A DNA stretch of 52,221 nucleotides, taken from positions 1 through 52,221 of the IMG/VR virus record IMGVR_UViG_3300048041_000040. One strand, given 5' to 3'. Numbering within the stretch: the stretch's first letter is position 1; every line of letters starts with the position of its first letter. The notes beneath the pieces were generated by a model, which was given only the letters and a program-made list of their open reading frames with translations, made no database searches and was not told where the DNA came from. Both the position numbers and the translations under genes were made by a program. This DNA comes from a virus. Positions 1 through 7,787 of this stretch are shown here, one piece after another.

Positions 1-2
1 TC

Positions 3-722
3 GAAAACCCGTCATTTGCGCATAATGAAAAACTGAACAAGGAGATTGCCGAGGAACTGGCGAAGGCCAGCGCGGGTCCGGACGCCGAAAGAGTGAACGC
101 GATCGTACAGGCGCTTAGGGGCGGGGCGGCTACCGCCGCCGTGCGAACCGACCACGGAGAGGCATTTGTCCGGGAACTGCGGGGGAAGAACCCGGCAACG
201 AACCGGTTCTCCGATCTGGAAAAGCAGAACAGCTTGCCTCCGAACCTGCTGGAGAGCGTCGAAAAGCAGGAATCGAATAGTGGGAAAAACAAGAACGACA
301 GTTCCGTAGGGGCGCAGGGTCCGTTCCAGTTCATGCCGGCTACGTGGAGCCAGTACGGGCGCGGTGGCGACGTACACGACGAATCCCGCGCGGCTGAAGC
401 GGCGGCAAAACTGTACGCCTACCTGTTAAAGAAGTACAAGGGGGATGTGGCTAAGTCTCTCGCGGCCTACAACTGGGGCGAGGGGAACGTCGATAATTAT
501 GGCCTGAAAAACGCGCCAAGGGAAACCCGCGAATACGTAGCTAAGATAATGGCCGACATGCAACGGCGGAACGGAGCCGATCAACCCGCACAGGTTACGT
601 CAGTCGCGCAGGCCGCGCCGAGCGTAGGGCGTGCCGCGCCGCCGCAAAACGTCAACATCAGCGTGACGGTTCCGGCCGGCGCGGATGTGCACCAAACGAT
701 TAACGGGATGGCGCCGGGATGA
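3..722 (+). CDS. Tape measure protein, C-terminal part with lytic transglycosylase domain (5'-truncated copy)
   Basis: The window begins inside this gene; the first whole codon is at 3 and the full copy is at 47761-49722. The fragment carries the goose-lysozyme/SLT-like domain: the ESVEKQESNSG segment with the likely catalytic glutamate, then GAQGPFQFMPATW and AAYNWGEGNV, which are typical SLT motifs. In the virion it would act on peptidoglycan during DNA entry. It ends in TGA overlapping the ATG of the next gene at 719. It is partial only because of where the contig starts and is not a broken gene. Confidence 0.9.
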   Translation, partial: ENPSFAHNEKLNKEIAEELAKASAGPDAERVNAIVQALRGGAATAAVRTDHGEAFVRELRGKNPATNRFSDLEKQNSLPPNLLESVEKQESNSGKNKNDSSVGAQGPFQFMPATWSQYGRGGDVHDESRAAEAAAKLYAYLLKKYKGDVAKSLAAYNWGEGNVDNYGLKNAPRETREYVAKIMADMQRRNGADQPAQVTSVAQAAPSVGRAAPPQNVNISVTVPAGADVHQTINGMAPG

Positions 723-1477
723 GCTTCGGGCGCACAGCTTTTCAGGTCGGGTTTGAAGTATCCCCGATCCTGCTCGTACAAGGCCTTGCCGCGAGCATGC
801 CGGGCAATATGTTGCCGATCCTCGCGATTACGCAGGCGGCGAGTTTCGTCAATGGCCTGTTGTCCGGGGCCGTCAGTCTGAACCCGGACACCTATTTCGC
901 TCGGTTTCAGCCGATGGCGGGCGGGACATTGATCTCAAACCAGATCGGACAGTACCCGTTCGCTAACCAGACCGTCGCGGCCAACGCGATCATTTCCCAG
1001 CCCTTGAATATCAGCGTGGAAATGATTTGCCCGGCACGTCAAGCCGGCGACATGATCGTGCGCCTGGCGACCTTGAGTGCGCTCAAGCTGGCGCTGGATA
1101 ACCACATCGCGCAAGGCGGATACTTCACATATGCCACGCCCGCGTTCATCTACACGAATTTAATCTTGATCGGGCTTCGCGACATTACGCCGGGCGACAG
1201 CAAACAAAAACAGACCGTGTGGCAGTGGGACTTCCAGCGCCCGCTTATCACTCAAGATACCGCCGCGACCGCTACGAACTCGCTCATGTCAAAGCTGAAC
1301 AGTTTTCTACCGCCGGGCACGCCGGCCGGTATCACGCCATCGTGGAGTGGGATACAATCGGCGGTAGGCAGTTCGGTGTCCAACGCGCTCGGCGCGGTCG
1401 TGCCGTCCGCAAGCAATTTGGTCGGTTCGGTCACCGGCTTGAGCAACACTCCCGCAGATTTCGCTGAAGGCCCGTAA
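719..1477 (+). CDS. Tail or baseplate structural protein (left copy)
   Basis: A 252-residue protein lying directly after the tape measure, with a 4-base ATGA overlap that implies translational coupling. It has no signal peptide. The N-terminal half is moderately hydrophobic and Gly/Ala-rich, and the C-terminus is a low-complexity Ser/Gly/Val stretch. In contractile-tail phages this slot between tape measure and baseplate genes usually holds a tail or baseplate initiator protein. I do not recognise a specific family motif, so the role rests on position and composition. An identical copy lies at 49719-50477. Confidence 0.7.
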   Translation: MSFGRTAFQVGFEVSPILLVQGLAASMPGNMLPILAITQAASFVNGLLSGAVSLNPDTYFARFQPMAGGTLISNQIGQYPFANQTVAANAIISQPLNISVEMICPARQAGDMIVRLATLSALKLALDNHIAQGGYFTYATPAFIYTNLILIGLRDITPGDSKQKQTVWQWDFQRPLITQDTAATATNSLMSKLNSFLPPGTPAGITPSWSGIQSAVGSSVSNALGAVVPSASNLVGSVTGLSNTPADFAEGP

Positions 1478-1478
1478 A

Positions 1479-3593
1479 ATGAAAAAACTTGCATACCTGC
1501 TCGCTCTGGGGTCCGGCCTGGCCTTCGCCGCCGGTTCGACGGTCGACCCGACGATCCCCTCCGCGAGTTCGCCGCTAGAGTCCGCGCCGGTTCGGGGGAA
1601 CTTCGCCGCCGCCGCCAATGATATCAACGCGCTGATACAGATCAACGCCGGCACGACTGCCCCGGCGACACCGTTGCTTGGCCAGCAGTGGCTAAACACT
1701 ACATCGACCCCCTACGTGTGGAACGTGTTCGACGGCGCCGTGTGGGACACGATCGGATCGTTGAACGCGAGCACGAATACATTTCAAGCCGGGTCGGTGC
1801 CGTGGTCCGGCGTCACGGGCACGCCGACGACGCTTTCCGGGTACGGGATTACGAACGGGGTATCCAGCGTCGGTGTGACAATGCCGTCCGCGTTTTCGTG
1901 TACCGGCAGCCCGGTCACGTCGAGCGGCACGGTCGCCTGTGCGTTCGCGGCGCAATCGCAAGCATACTTCCTGGCCTCGCCGGCCGGCTCTACGGGCGCC
2001 CCGTTGATGCGTCAAATTGTCGCCACGGATGTGCCGACGCTGAACCAGTCCACGACGGGTAACGCGGCCACTGTGACCACGAATGCGAACTTGACCGGGG
2101 ACGTTACGAGCGTCGGGAACGCGACAACGCTCACGCCAACGGGCGTGACGGCGGGGACGTACGCGCAGATGACCGTCGACGCAAACGGGCGGGCTACGGC
2201 GGGCGTCACGATAAATACGGTGCCGTTCGGCGGTACCGGCGTGGCGAGCATATCCGGGATCGTGAAAGGCGCCGGCACAGGCCCCTTTGTGACCGCGACG
2301 CCGGGAACGGACTATATCGCTCCCGGCGGCGCCTTCGGCACGCCTTCATCCTTGACTTGCACAAACTGCAGCGGAACGGCAGCGGGGTTAAGCATCGGCG
2401 GCACAGTCAACGGCAACACGCTAACCGCCGGCAGCAGTACGTACACTGGAACTGCCGGAAAGACCTACACCTTCCCGGCTACGACCGACACCGTTGCCGG
2501 GATCGGAACCGCACAAACTTGGACGGCCGCACAAACTTTTACGAATTCGGATTTAAAGCTACTTGGCTCTTCTACGGGCGTAACCACATTCACCAGCGCG
2601 AACTCTGGTGCAAGCAACTACACTGTGACCGTGCCGGCCGGAAGCATTACGGTTGCACGAACCGATGCGGCACAGACATTTACCGGCGAGCAGACATTTA
2701 ATGGCCCGTCAGGTTCTCCGGCCATGTTGGTACAAGGCGCAGGTACTGCTGGTTCGAATTATGGATTGAGAGTTCAGGCTGGTCTGAACGCGTCAGATTA
2801 TTCATTCTATGTGGTTGATAATACAAGTACCTATGGATTATTCGAAGTTCTGGGAACTGGCGCTGTAAAAGTAAATAGCGGAGCACAATCACCGACCACT
2901 GCTTTGATAGTGACAGGTGCTACAACCATTTCTACCACATTAGGTGTTTCAGGTGTAGCATCATTCTCGGGAGCATTAACTGCAGGTTCATCAGCAAATA
3001 CTTCAATTGGATATTCAGGATTTGCTAATCCAACTGCTGGCACTTCAGCAGGTACTTCTATCGCATTGAATGGATACCAAGCATCGGCAAATAATTACGG
3101 TATTGGTATTAGCGCCGCAGCGTTGAACGCATCAGGCAAATACGATATATGGTATCAGACAGGATCCACGAATGGCGGTGGACACGCATTCTTTAGTGGT
3201 ACTACTCAGACTGGCTATTTGAGTCTGTCAGGTGCTTTGTCGGTACTGGCTTCAGTGAGTTCTGCTTCGAACATTACTATAGCCGGTGGGAGAGCTGTCA
3301 ATACTACTTCATCGGCATCCACTGCTACCGTGGCGGCTGGTATTGCCTCAACTTATATTGCCACACCGGGCACCACCATAACCGTGACGCTTGCGGCACC
3401 AACCGCAGACGGCGAGCGCCGCAGGATAGTATTTGGTGCCGCGACAACCGTCACATGGGCGGTCACTTCACCGGCCACTGCTGTCGCTGGATTGCCGACC
3501 GTGTATGCGGCGAACACCCACGTTGAAGTTGTTTATAACGCAGTCGCTGGAACACCTACCAACTCGGCTGCGACGACCTGGTACCAGTATTGA
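1479..3593 (+). CDS. Tail fibre protein with signal-peptide-like N-terminus
   Basis: A 704-residue fibre. Residues about 25-95 form the common phage fibre attachment module (APVRGNFAAAANDINAL, then GTTAPATPLLGQQW). The rest is Gly/Ser/Thr-rich beta-structured sequence with repeated 'TGTAGKTYTFPATTDTV' and 'AQTF'-type blades seen in fibre shafts. The first 20 residues (MKKLAYLLALGSGLAFAAGS) look like a Sec signal peptide, which is odd for a virion protein assembled in the cytoplasm. The start at 1479 lies one base after the previous stop, with AAGG about 10 bases upstream. From about 2690 the base composition turns AT-richer, suggesting an exchanged tip domain. The second, truncated copy differs at residue 563 (Ser here, Ala there). 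Confidence 0.85.
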   Translation: MKKLAYLLALGSGLAFAAGSTVDPTIPSASSPLESAPVRGNFAAAANDINALIQINAGTTAPATPLLGQQWLNTTSTPYVWNVFDGAVWDTIGSLNASTNTFQAGSVPWSGVTGTPTTLSGYGITNGVSSVGVTMPSAFSCTGSPVTSSGTVACAFAAQSQAYFLASPAGSTGAPLMRQIVATDVPTLNQSTTGNAATVTTNANLTGDVTSVGNATTLTPTGVTAGTYAQMTVDANGRATAGVTINTVPFGGTGVASISGIVKGAGTGPFVTATPGTDYIAPGGAFGTPSSLTCTNCSGTAAGLSIGGTVNGNTLTAGSSTYTGTAGKTYTFPATTDTVAGIGTAQTWTAAQTFTNSDLKLLGSSTGVTTFTSANSGASNYTVTVPAGSITVARTDAAQTFTGEQTFNGPSGSPAMLVQGAGTAGSNYGLRVQAGLNASDYSFYVVDNTSTYGLFEVLGTGAVKVNSGAQSPTTALIVTGATTISTTLGVSGVASFSGALTAGSSANTSIGYSGFANPTAGTSAGTSIALNGYQASANNYGIGISAAALNASGKYDIWYQTGSTNGGGHAFFSGTTQTGYLSLSGALSVLASVSSASNITIAGGRAVNTTSSASTATVAAGIASTYIATPGTTITVTLAAPTADGERRRIVFGAATTVTWAVTSPATAVAGLPTVYAANTHVEVVYNAVAGTPTNSAATTWYQY

Positions 3594-3616
3594 CTATCAA
3601 CCCATAGGGACACAAA

Positions 3617-5446
3617 ATGCCATCCATTCCGGGAATAACAGATTTTGCAGCACTCGCAGCGGGGAGGCAACCGCTGTCAATTCTCGATTCATCCTATGCA
3701 GCAGTATCGTCATCCTTGACGGCAACCTCACTTTCTGTTGGCGATGCGCCCTTCGGGGCGAAGGGCGACGGAACGACGGACGATACTGCCGCTATTCAAG
3801 CAGCCGTCAACTACGCCGTGGCCAACAGTATGAGACTGACATTTGGTGGTCCTGGTTTGATTTACAGAATCACTTCGCCGATCACGATCCCGTTTACAAA
3901 TCAGAACTTCGCATTGGATTTAGACGGCCAAGGCGCTGCGATTTATCCGGTTGGTATCGCTGGCTCAGTATTCAAGGCATCGAATCAAAGTATTAATTAT
4001 CAGTCGATTGGCAGGATCCACGATTTCGTTGTATATTCAGCAAACACGAATTCAGCCGTCCAAACTACACTACAGGCCTATTCCTTTGTTGAATTGTTCG
4101 GTGGTGGATTTACTTGCTGGAAAGTGGATAGAATCAAGTCACAAGGCGTGGTATGTATTGGCACTGTGGTGTGGTTTAGTGGCCTTGGATATAATACTTC
4201 ACCGGCTTTTGAATCTGGATTTGCTGATGGATGTACTGTCGCTGATATCAATTTTGAATACGCATCACAGACGGCGTATTGTGTAGCGGTCACACAAGAC
4301 CCAGGGTCATTGTCCGGATATGGTGAATTGCCACACTTCACTATGACCAACTGCTTGAACGCCACAAACCCTGGCGCCGTTGATTTCGGCTCGTGGCCTT
4401 CGACAACCTACGGCGCTGTCGGCAATCAAGGATGTTTGTGGCTGAACGGCGTGCTTCTATCCGACTCCCACATCGGTCCATTCTTGATCAGCAACCCGAC
4501 GGTCATCAATGGCGCTAACGGCGCAGTGATGCGCAATGGTACGATTGAAACCACTTACGCTGAATACTCCCGCTCGAATGATCTGTACGGTACGGCTTTC
4601 TCCGTGCCGACATCGATTGCAAACGTGCTCCTGCATAACGTGACACTGAAAAGCCCGCGCGTGTACTACGACAATTCGGTATGGACTGGCCGCGCGTATA
4701 TATTTGCTGGACAGGCGATCAATTGTAAGTTCGTCACTCCTGTCATCACGAAGGTAAGCGGCGCCATCGCGGCGACCGACTTTTTCCTGGACTTCACTTC
4801 CGGCTCAGTCATGAACTGGATCGACACTTTCGATCTGACGCAAGTAGTGTCGGGCGTGACCACCACCGCGATCTACCCGGTGCCGTCTCAGTTATGTAAT
4901 TTTGTCGTGAATTCAGACATCTACTCGAACGAGTTCAACAATTTTAGAACGGCTTCGAATATTCCATTTTCGGAACCTCAGAACTCGGCCTTTACGGCAA
5001 CAGGGTCCTATCTTTTGGCTACAATTCCAGCATTCAGCATCAACACGAACAGCACCGTCAATGTGAGCGCGACGTTCATCACGTCGGGCAACAGTACGGG
5101 GTCTACGATCAGCTTGAGTAATTTGATCGAGGGCGCCGGCGGCAACTCAGGCAGCGCGGTTCTGACGTCTTCAGACAACATCGCTACCTTGAACTTTTCC
5201 TTGTCGTTCACGGGCGGCGTTGATAAGGTAATGCACGCGGCAAATACGTGCTCTTACGCATTCAGCGGCAACGCCATCATCAAGGGCGCAAACCCCGTTG
5301 TGAACAGCCCTGGGTCACTTTACACTCTTACCACTTTCGCCACTGACTCGATTTTAATCTACTTGAACGTGACGTCACTCGCCGACGCCAGCGTGACGTT
5401 TGTGAGCGGACAGATTGAAATCTTGGATTACCCATTCATCAATTAA
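3617..5446 (+). CDS. Tailspike with pectate-lyase-like beta-helix, candidate depolymerase
   Basis: A 609-residue protein. Near residue 45 it has the signature entry to a right-handed beta-helix of the Pectate_lyase_3 type: DAPFGAKGDGTTDDTAAIQA followed by an AVNYAVAN helix. Such proteins are usually trimeric spikes that bind and cut capsule or O-antigen. The C-terminal part (after about 450) is Ser/Thr/Asn-rich and may be the trimerisation or binding end. It directly follows the fibre gene, so the two are probably the receptor-binding set. The first half is AT-richer than the late operon around it, consistent with exchange. Enzymatic activity cannot be shown from sequence alone. Confidence 0.8.
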   Translation: MPSIPGITDFAALAAGRQPLSILDSSYAAVSSSLTATSLSVGDAPFGAKGDGTTDDTAAIQAAVNYAVANSMRLTFGGPGLIYRITSPITIPFTNQNFALDLDGQGAAIYPVGIAGSVFKASNQSINYQSIGRIHDFVVYSANTNSAVQTTLQAYSFVELFGGGFTCWKVDRIKSQGVVCIGTVVWFSGLGYNTSPAFESGFADGCTVADINFEYASQTAYCVAVTQDPGSLSGYGELPHFTMTNCLNATNPGAVDFGSWPSTTYGAVGNQGCLWLNGVLLSDSHIGPFLISNPTVINGANGAVMRNGTIETTYAEYSRSNDLYGTAFSVPTSIANVLLHNVTLKSPRVYYDNSVWTGRAYIFAGQAINCKFVTPVITKVSGAIAATDFFLDFTSGSVMNWIDTFDLTQVVSGVTTTAIYPVPSQLCNFVVNSDIYSNEFNNFRTASNIPFSEPQNSAFTATGSYLLATIPAFSINTNSTVNVSATFITSGNSTGSTISLSNLIEGAGGNSGSAVLTSSDNIATLNFSLSFTGGVDKVMHAANTCSYAFSGNAIIKGANPVVNSPGSLYTLTTFATDSILIYLNVTSLADASVTFVSGQIEILDYPFIN

Positions 5447-5457
5447 TCTAGGCTGAT

Positions 5458-5832
5458 ATGTTGCAACAACCGAGCTGGGACGACGGGTCAACCTCATGGG
5501 ACGAGGCGGACGTCTACTGGGACACGTCGCGCCCCACTCTAACGCCCCTGCCGGTCAACCCGAATACGGTGTACGTGGCGTTCCTCCCGTCCGCAACCTC
5601 GAATTTCACTTTTCAGGCCACGCTCGACGGCACGAACTATATCGTCATCGTCAATTGGAATTGGTTCGGCGAGCGGTATTACATCAACATCTACGACACG
5701 TCGCAAACGCTAATTCTCAGCACGGGGCTTGTCGCGTCGCCCGACTTTTACAACATCAATTTAACCGGGCCGTTGTTTGCCACGCAAATGGTGTACCGCG
5801 CGGCGTCGGGGAATTTCGAGATTATCGGATGA
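5458..5832 (+). CDS. Baseplate plug-like protein
   Basis: A 124-residue protein with an N-terminal Trp/Asp-rich stretch (WDDGSTSWDEADVYWDTSRP). It is followed by a compact beta domain (FQATLDGTNYIVIVNWNWFG, RYYINIYD) typical of the small baseplate plug family described in short-tailed cyanophage myovirus Pam3 (gp18-like). It overlaps the hub gene by ATGA at 5829, so the two are probably made together. The role in closing the tube at the baseplate is inferred from that family resemblance and from its place before hub and spike genes. Confidence 0.65.
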   Translation: MLQQPSWDDGSTSWDEADVYWDTSRPTLTPLPVNPNTVYVAFLPSATSNFTFQATLDGTNYIVIVNWNWFGERYYINIYDTSQTLILSTGLVASPDFYNINLTGPLFATQMVYRAASGNFEIIG

Positions 5833-6812
5833 GGAGCTATGATCTCAAGATCACCGACCCGGTATCTGGCGCGCTCATCCGGGAGTACACATCCCTGAAC
5901 GCTGACGGGAGTACGAACCTGGGCGCGTTGAACGTGGAAATCGATTGCCCTGTGTTCACCGCCGATCTGCCGATGGGCAACGCCACGATCAAGGTATGGG
6001 GCATTTCTGTACAGGATATTTCGCAAGCGTTGGACCTCGGCCCGCATTTCGACGCAAAGGGCAATTGGGTGCCGGGCAAGAATCTACAACTGTTCGCCGG
6101 CATGGCAAAAGGCTTGCCGCTGGCGAACCCAAAGCAGTACGGATTGATCCTGCAGGGCCAGATAAGTTCTTGCTTCGGCAACTGGCAAGATACCACGCAG
6201 ACACTTGATTTCGTCGTGACTACCGCGCCGGGGAGTCAAGCGCAGCCGGTGAATATCACGCACCAATGGCCTGCCGGTCAGAACCTCGGCGACATGGTAA
6301 AAGGCGCGCTTGCCGTGGCGTACCCGAATTTTAAATGCAGCGTGGAGACCAGCCCAAACCTTATTCGCGGTCAAGCCGAGCCGGGGTTTTACGAGAATAT
6401 CGATCAATTCGCGAATTACGTACGCGAGGCGTCTCAGCATATCATTCAGACGCCAGGCTACCTAGGCGTCCGAATCGTGGCGCTGAATAACGAATTTATC
6501 GTCAGCGATGCCACGCAAGCCGCGCCGACCGCGACGACAATCGCGTTTACCGACCTGATCGGACAACCGACCTGGCTCGACATATCTACGATCAGCTTCA
6601 AAACGGTCCTGCGGGCCGATCTGAAGCCGCTTGACTACATCGTGCTGCCTCAGACGCAAGTGACGACCTCGGCGCAAAGTTACGCGCAGTACCGGCAAAG
6701 CCCGACGTTTAAGGGGCAGTTCCAGGTCAAGAACGTGCGCCACGTCGGAAATTTCCGGCAGGCTTCCGGCGAGTCCTGGGTGACGGTTTTCGAGGCGTAC
6801 GTAGCCCTATGA
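5829..6812 (+). CDS. Baseplate hub protein (gp27/gpD-like)
   Basis: 327 residues starting at the ATG of an ATGA overlap (MRSYDLKITDP); the reading frame extends further upstream, but only over the plug gene. The order plug, this gene, OB-fold spike, gp25-like, baseplate J is the standard hub position. The sequence has the beta-rich pattern expected of a hub ring protein, including 'NATIKVWGIS' and 'GQFQVKNVRHVG', the latter matching the late strand of gpD-like hubs. No catalytic motif is visible. The assignment is mainly contextual, with moderate sequence support. Confidence 0.65.
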   Translation: MRSYDLKITDPVSGALIREYTSLNADGSTNLGALNVEIDCPVFTADLPMGNATIKVWGISVQDISQALDLGPHFDAKGNWVPGKNLQLFAGMAKGLPLANPKQYGLILQGQISSCFGNWQDTTQTLDFVVTTAPGSQAQPVNITHQWPAGQNLGDMVKGALAVAYPNFKCSVETSPNLIRGQAEPGFYENIDQFANYVREASQHIIQTPGYLGVRIVALNNEFIVSDATQAAPTATTIAFTDLIGQPTWLDISTISFKTVLRADLKPLDYIVLPQTQVTTSAQSYAQYRQSPTFKGQFQVKNVRHVGNFRQASGESWVTVFEAYVAL

Positions 6813-7429
6813 GCAACGCGCAAAAACTCCCGCTGGCGCGAACGCTCAACCGGTGGGCATCGCAGCAAATAAACGATGCTTTCCAGCGCGCGGGGCAGGC
6901 GCTCCCGTGCTCGGTCGTATCCGTGCGGGGCGCGATCGTCACAGTGGCGTTCCAGGTCAACAGCAAATTCACCCTGCCCAACGTGACCATCCCACTCGTC
7001 GGCGCGCAGTACATCCGCTACCCGATCCAGCCAGGCGATAAGGGCGTGGTATTTCCGGCCGACGCGCGCCTGAGCGGGGTGTCCGGGATCGGCGGCGGCG
7101 TGGCGGACCTGTCGCAGCCAGCGAATCTTACCGCGCTGGTATTCCTGCCGTGCGGGAACGTCAACTGGGTTTCGGTAGACCCCGGAGCCGTGGTAATCTA
7201 CGGGCCGAACGGCACGGTTTTGCGGGATACGGGGAACGCCTCGAACATCACGCTTACGCCGTCGGGCATTGTGATGACTACGCCGCAGCTCACGATCAAC
7301 GGCCCAGTAACGATCAACGGCCCGGTAACGGTGAACGACGAAGTGACGGCGAACGGGATACCGTTATCGGAGCATATTCACGGCGGCGTTATGGCGGGCG
7401 GGGGAAATACCGCGCCGCCGAGTCCATAG
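6809..7429 (+). CDS. Baseplate spike (gpV/Gp138-like OB-fold and beta-helix tip)
   Basis: A 206-residue spike. Residues about 35-110 fit a gp5/gpV-type OB-fold (ALPCSVVSVRGAIVTVAFQV, PIQPGDKGVVFPAD). After it come short repeats that build a triple beta-helix (NGPVTINGPVTVNDEVTANG). It ends in SEHIHGGV, and this HxH resembles the iron-binding apex of P2 gpV. In family members the trimer forms the membrane-piercing needle. The gene is coupled to the hub by ATGA at 6809. The two adjacent copies of TINGPV come from a short in-frame DNA duplication. Confidence 0.85.
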   Translation: MSNAQKLPLARTLNRWASQQINDAFQRAGQALPCSVVSVRGAIVTVAFQVNSKFTLPNVTIPLVGAQYIRYPIQPGDKGVVFPADARLSGVSGIGGGVADLSQPANLTALVFLPCGNVNWVSVDPGAVVIYGPNGTVLRDTGNASNITLTPSGIVMTTPQLTINGPVTINGPVTVNDEVTANGIPLSEHIHGGVMAGGGNTAPPSP

Positions 7430-7437
7430 AGGGCAAC

Positions 7438-7785
7438 ATGCGAACCTGGGGCAGAATTTACAACGAGTACGGTGTGCCGACGTGGGTCGAAGTCACGACC
7501 GACGCGAACGGGTACAATGATGCTGTGTGGCTGACTACGCTCATTCAATGCCTGAAATTGAATATCGGCGAGTCGCCGTTTTACGCCAACTACGGTATCG
7601 CGGCGCGGCAATCCGTGGTCACGCAGGTATTCCCCGACTATTATGTCAATCAGACACAGACGCAATTCGCTCAGTATTTCGCGAGTCTGCTGATTTCAAA
7701 AGTGCCGGGAACGCCCACGCCGACATATAATGTCAATGTCGTGACTCACCAAGGCGCAACGATTTCTTTACAGATCGCAACCTGA
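7438..7785 (+). CDS. gpW/gp25-like baseplate wedge protein
   Basis: A 115-residue protein of the size of gp25/gpW-like lysozyme-fold wedge proteins. The start is taken at 7438 (MRTWGRIYNEYG) because a GAGGG ribosome binding site sits just upstream; the frame stays open further left only within the spike gene. The central part (LKLNIGESPFYANYGI) matches the family core 'l.t..gErp..p.fG'. It lies between spike and baseplate J genes, the usual order. It should join gpJ in the wedge that surrounds the hub. Confidence 0.75.
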   Translation: MRTWGRIYNEYGVPTWVEVTTDANGYNDAVWLTTLIQCLKLNIGESPFYANYGIAARQSVVTQVFPDYYVNQTQTQFAQYFASLLISKVPGTPTPTYNVNVVTHQGATISLQIAT

Positions 7786-7787
7786 CC

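Larger units (their letters stand above)
1..3221. repeat. Left copy of 3.2-kb terminal direct repeat
   Basis: This segment reappears at 49001-52221 with a constant offset of 49,000 bases. The sequence lines and translated products I compared match, apart from one base: T at 3165 and G at 52165. The copies hold the tape-measure 3' end, a tail protein gene and most of a tail fibre gene. The simplest reading is a circular or circularly permuted 49.0-kb genome whose assembly runs past one unit length; a true long terminal repeat is also possible. Confidence 0.95.

Noticed and set aside
5496-5828. Extended N-terminus of the hub protein
   Set aside because: The open stretch overlaps the plug gene in another frame and reads as Arg/His-rich shadow; the ATG at 5829 in ATGA with the plug stop is the natural start.
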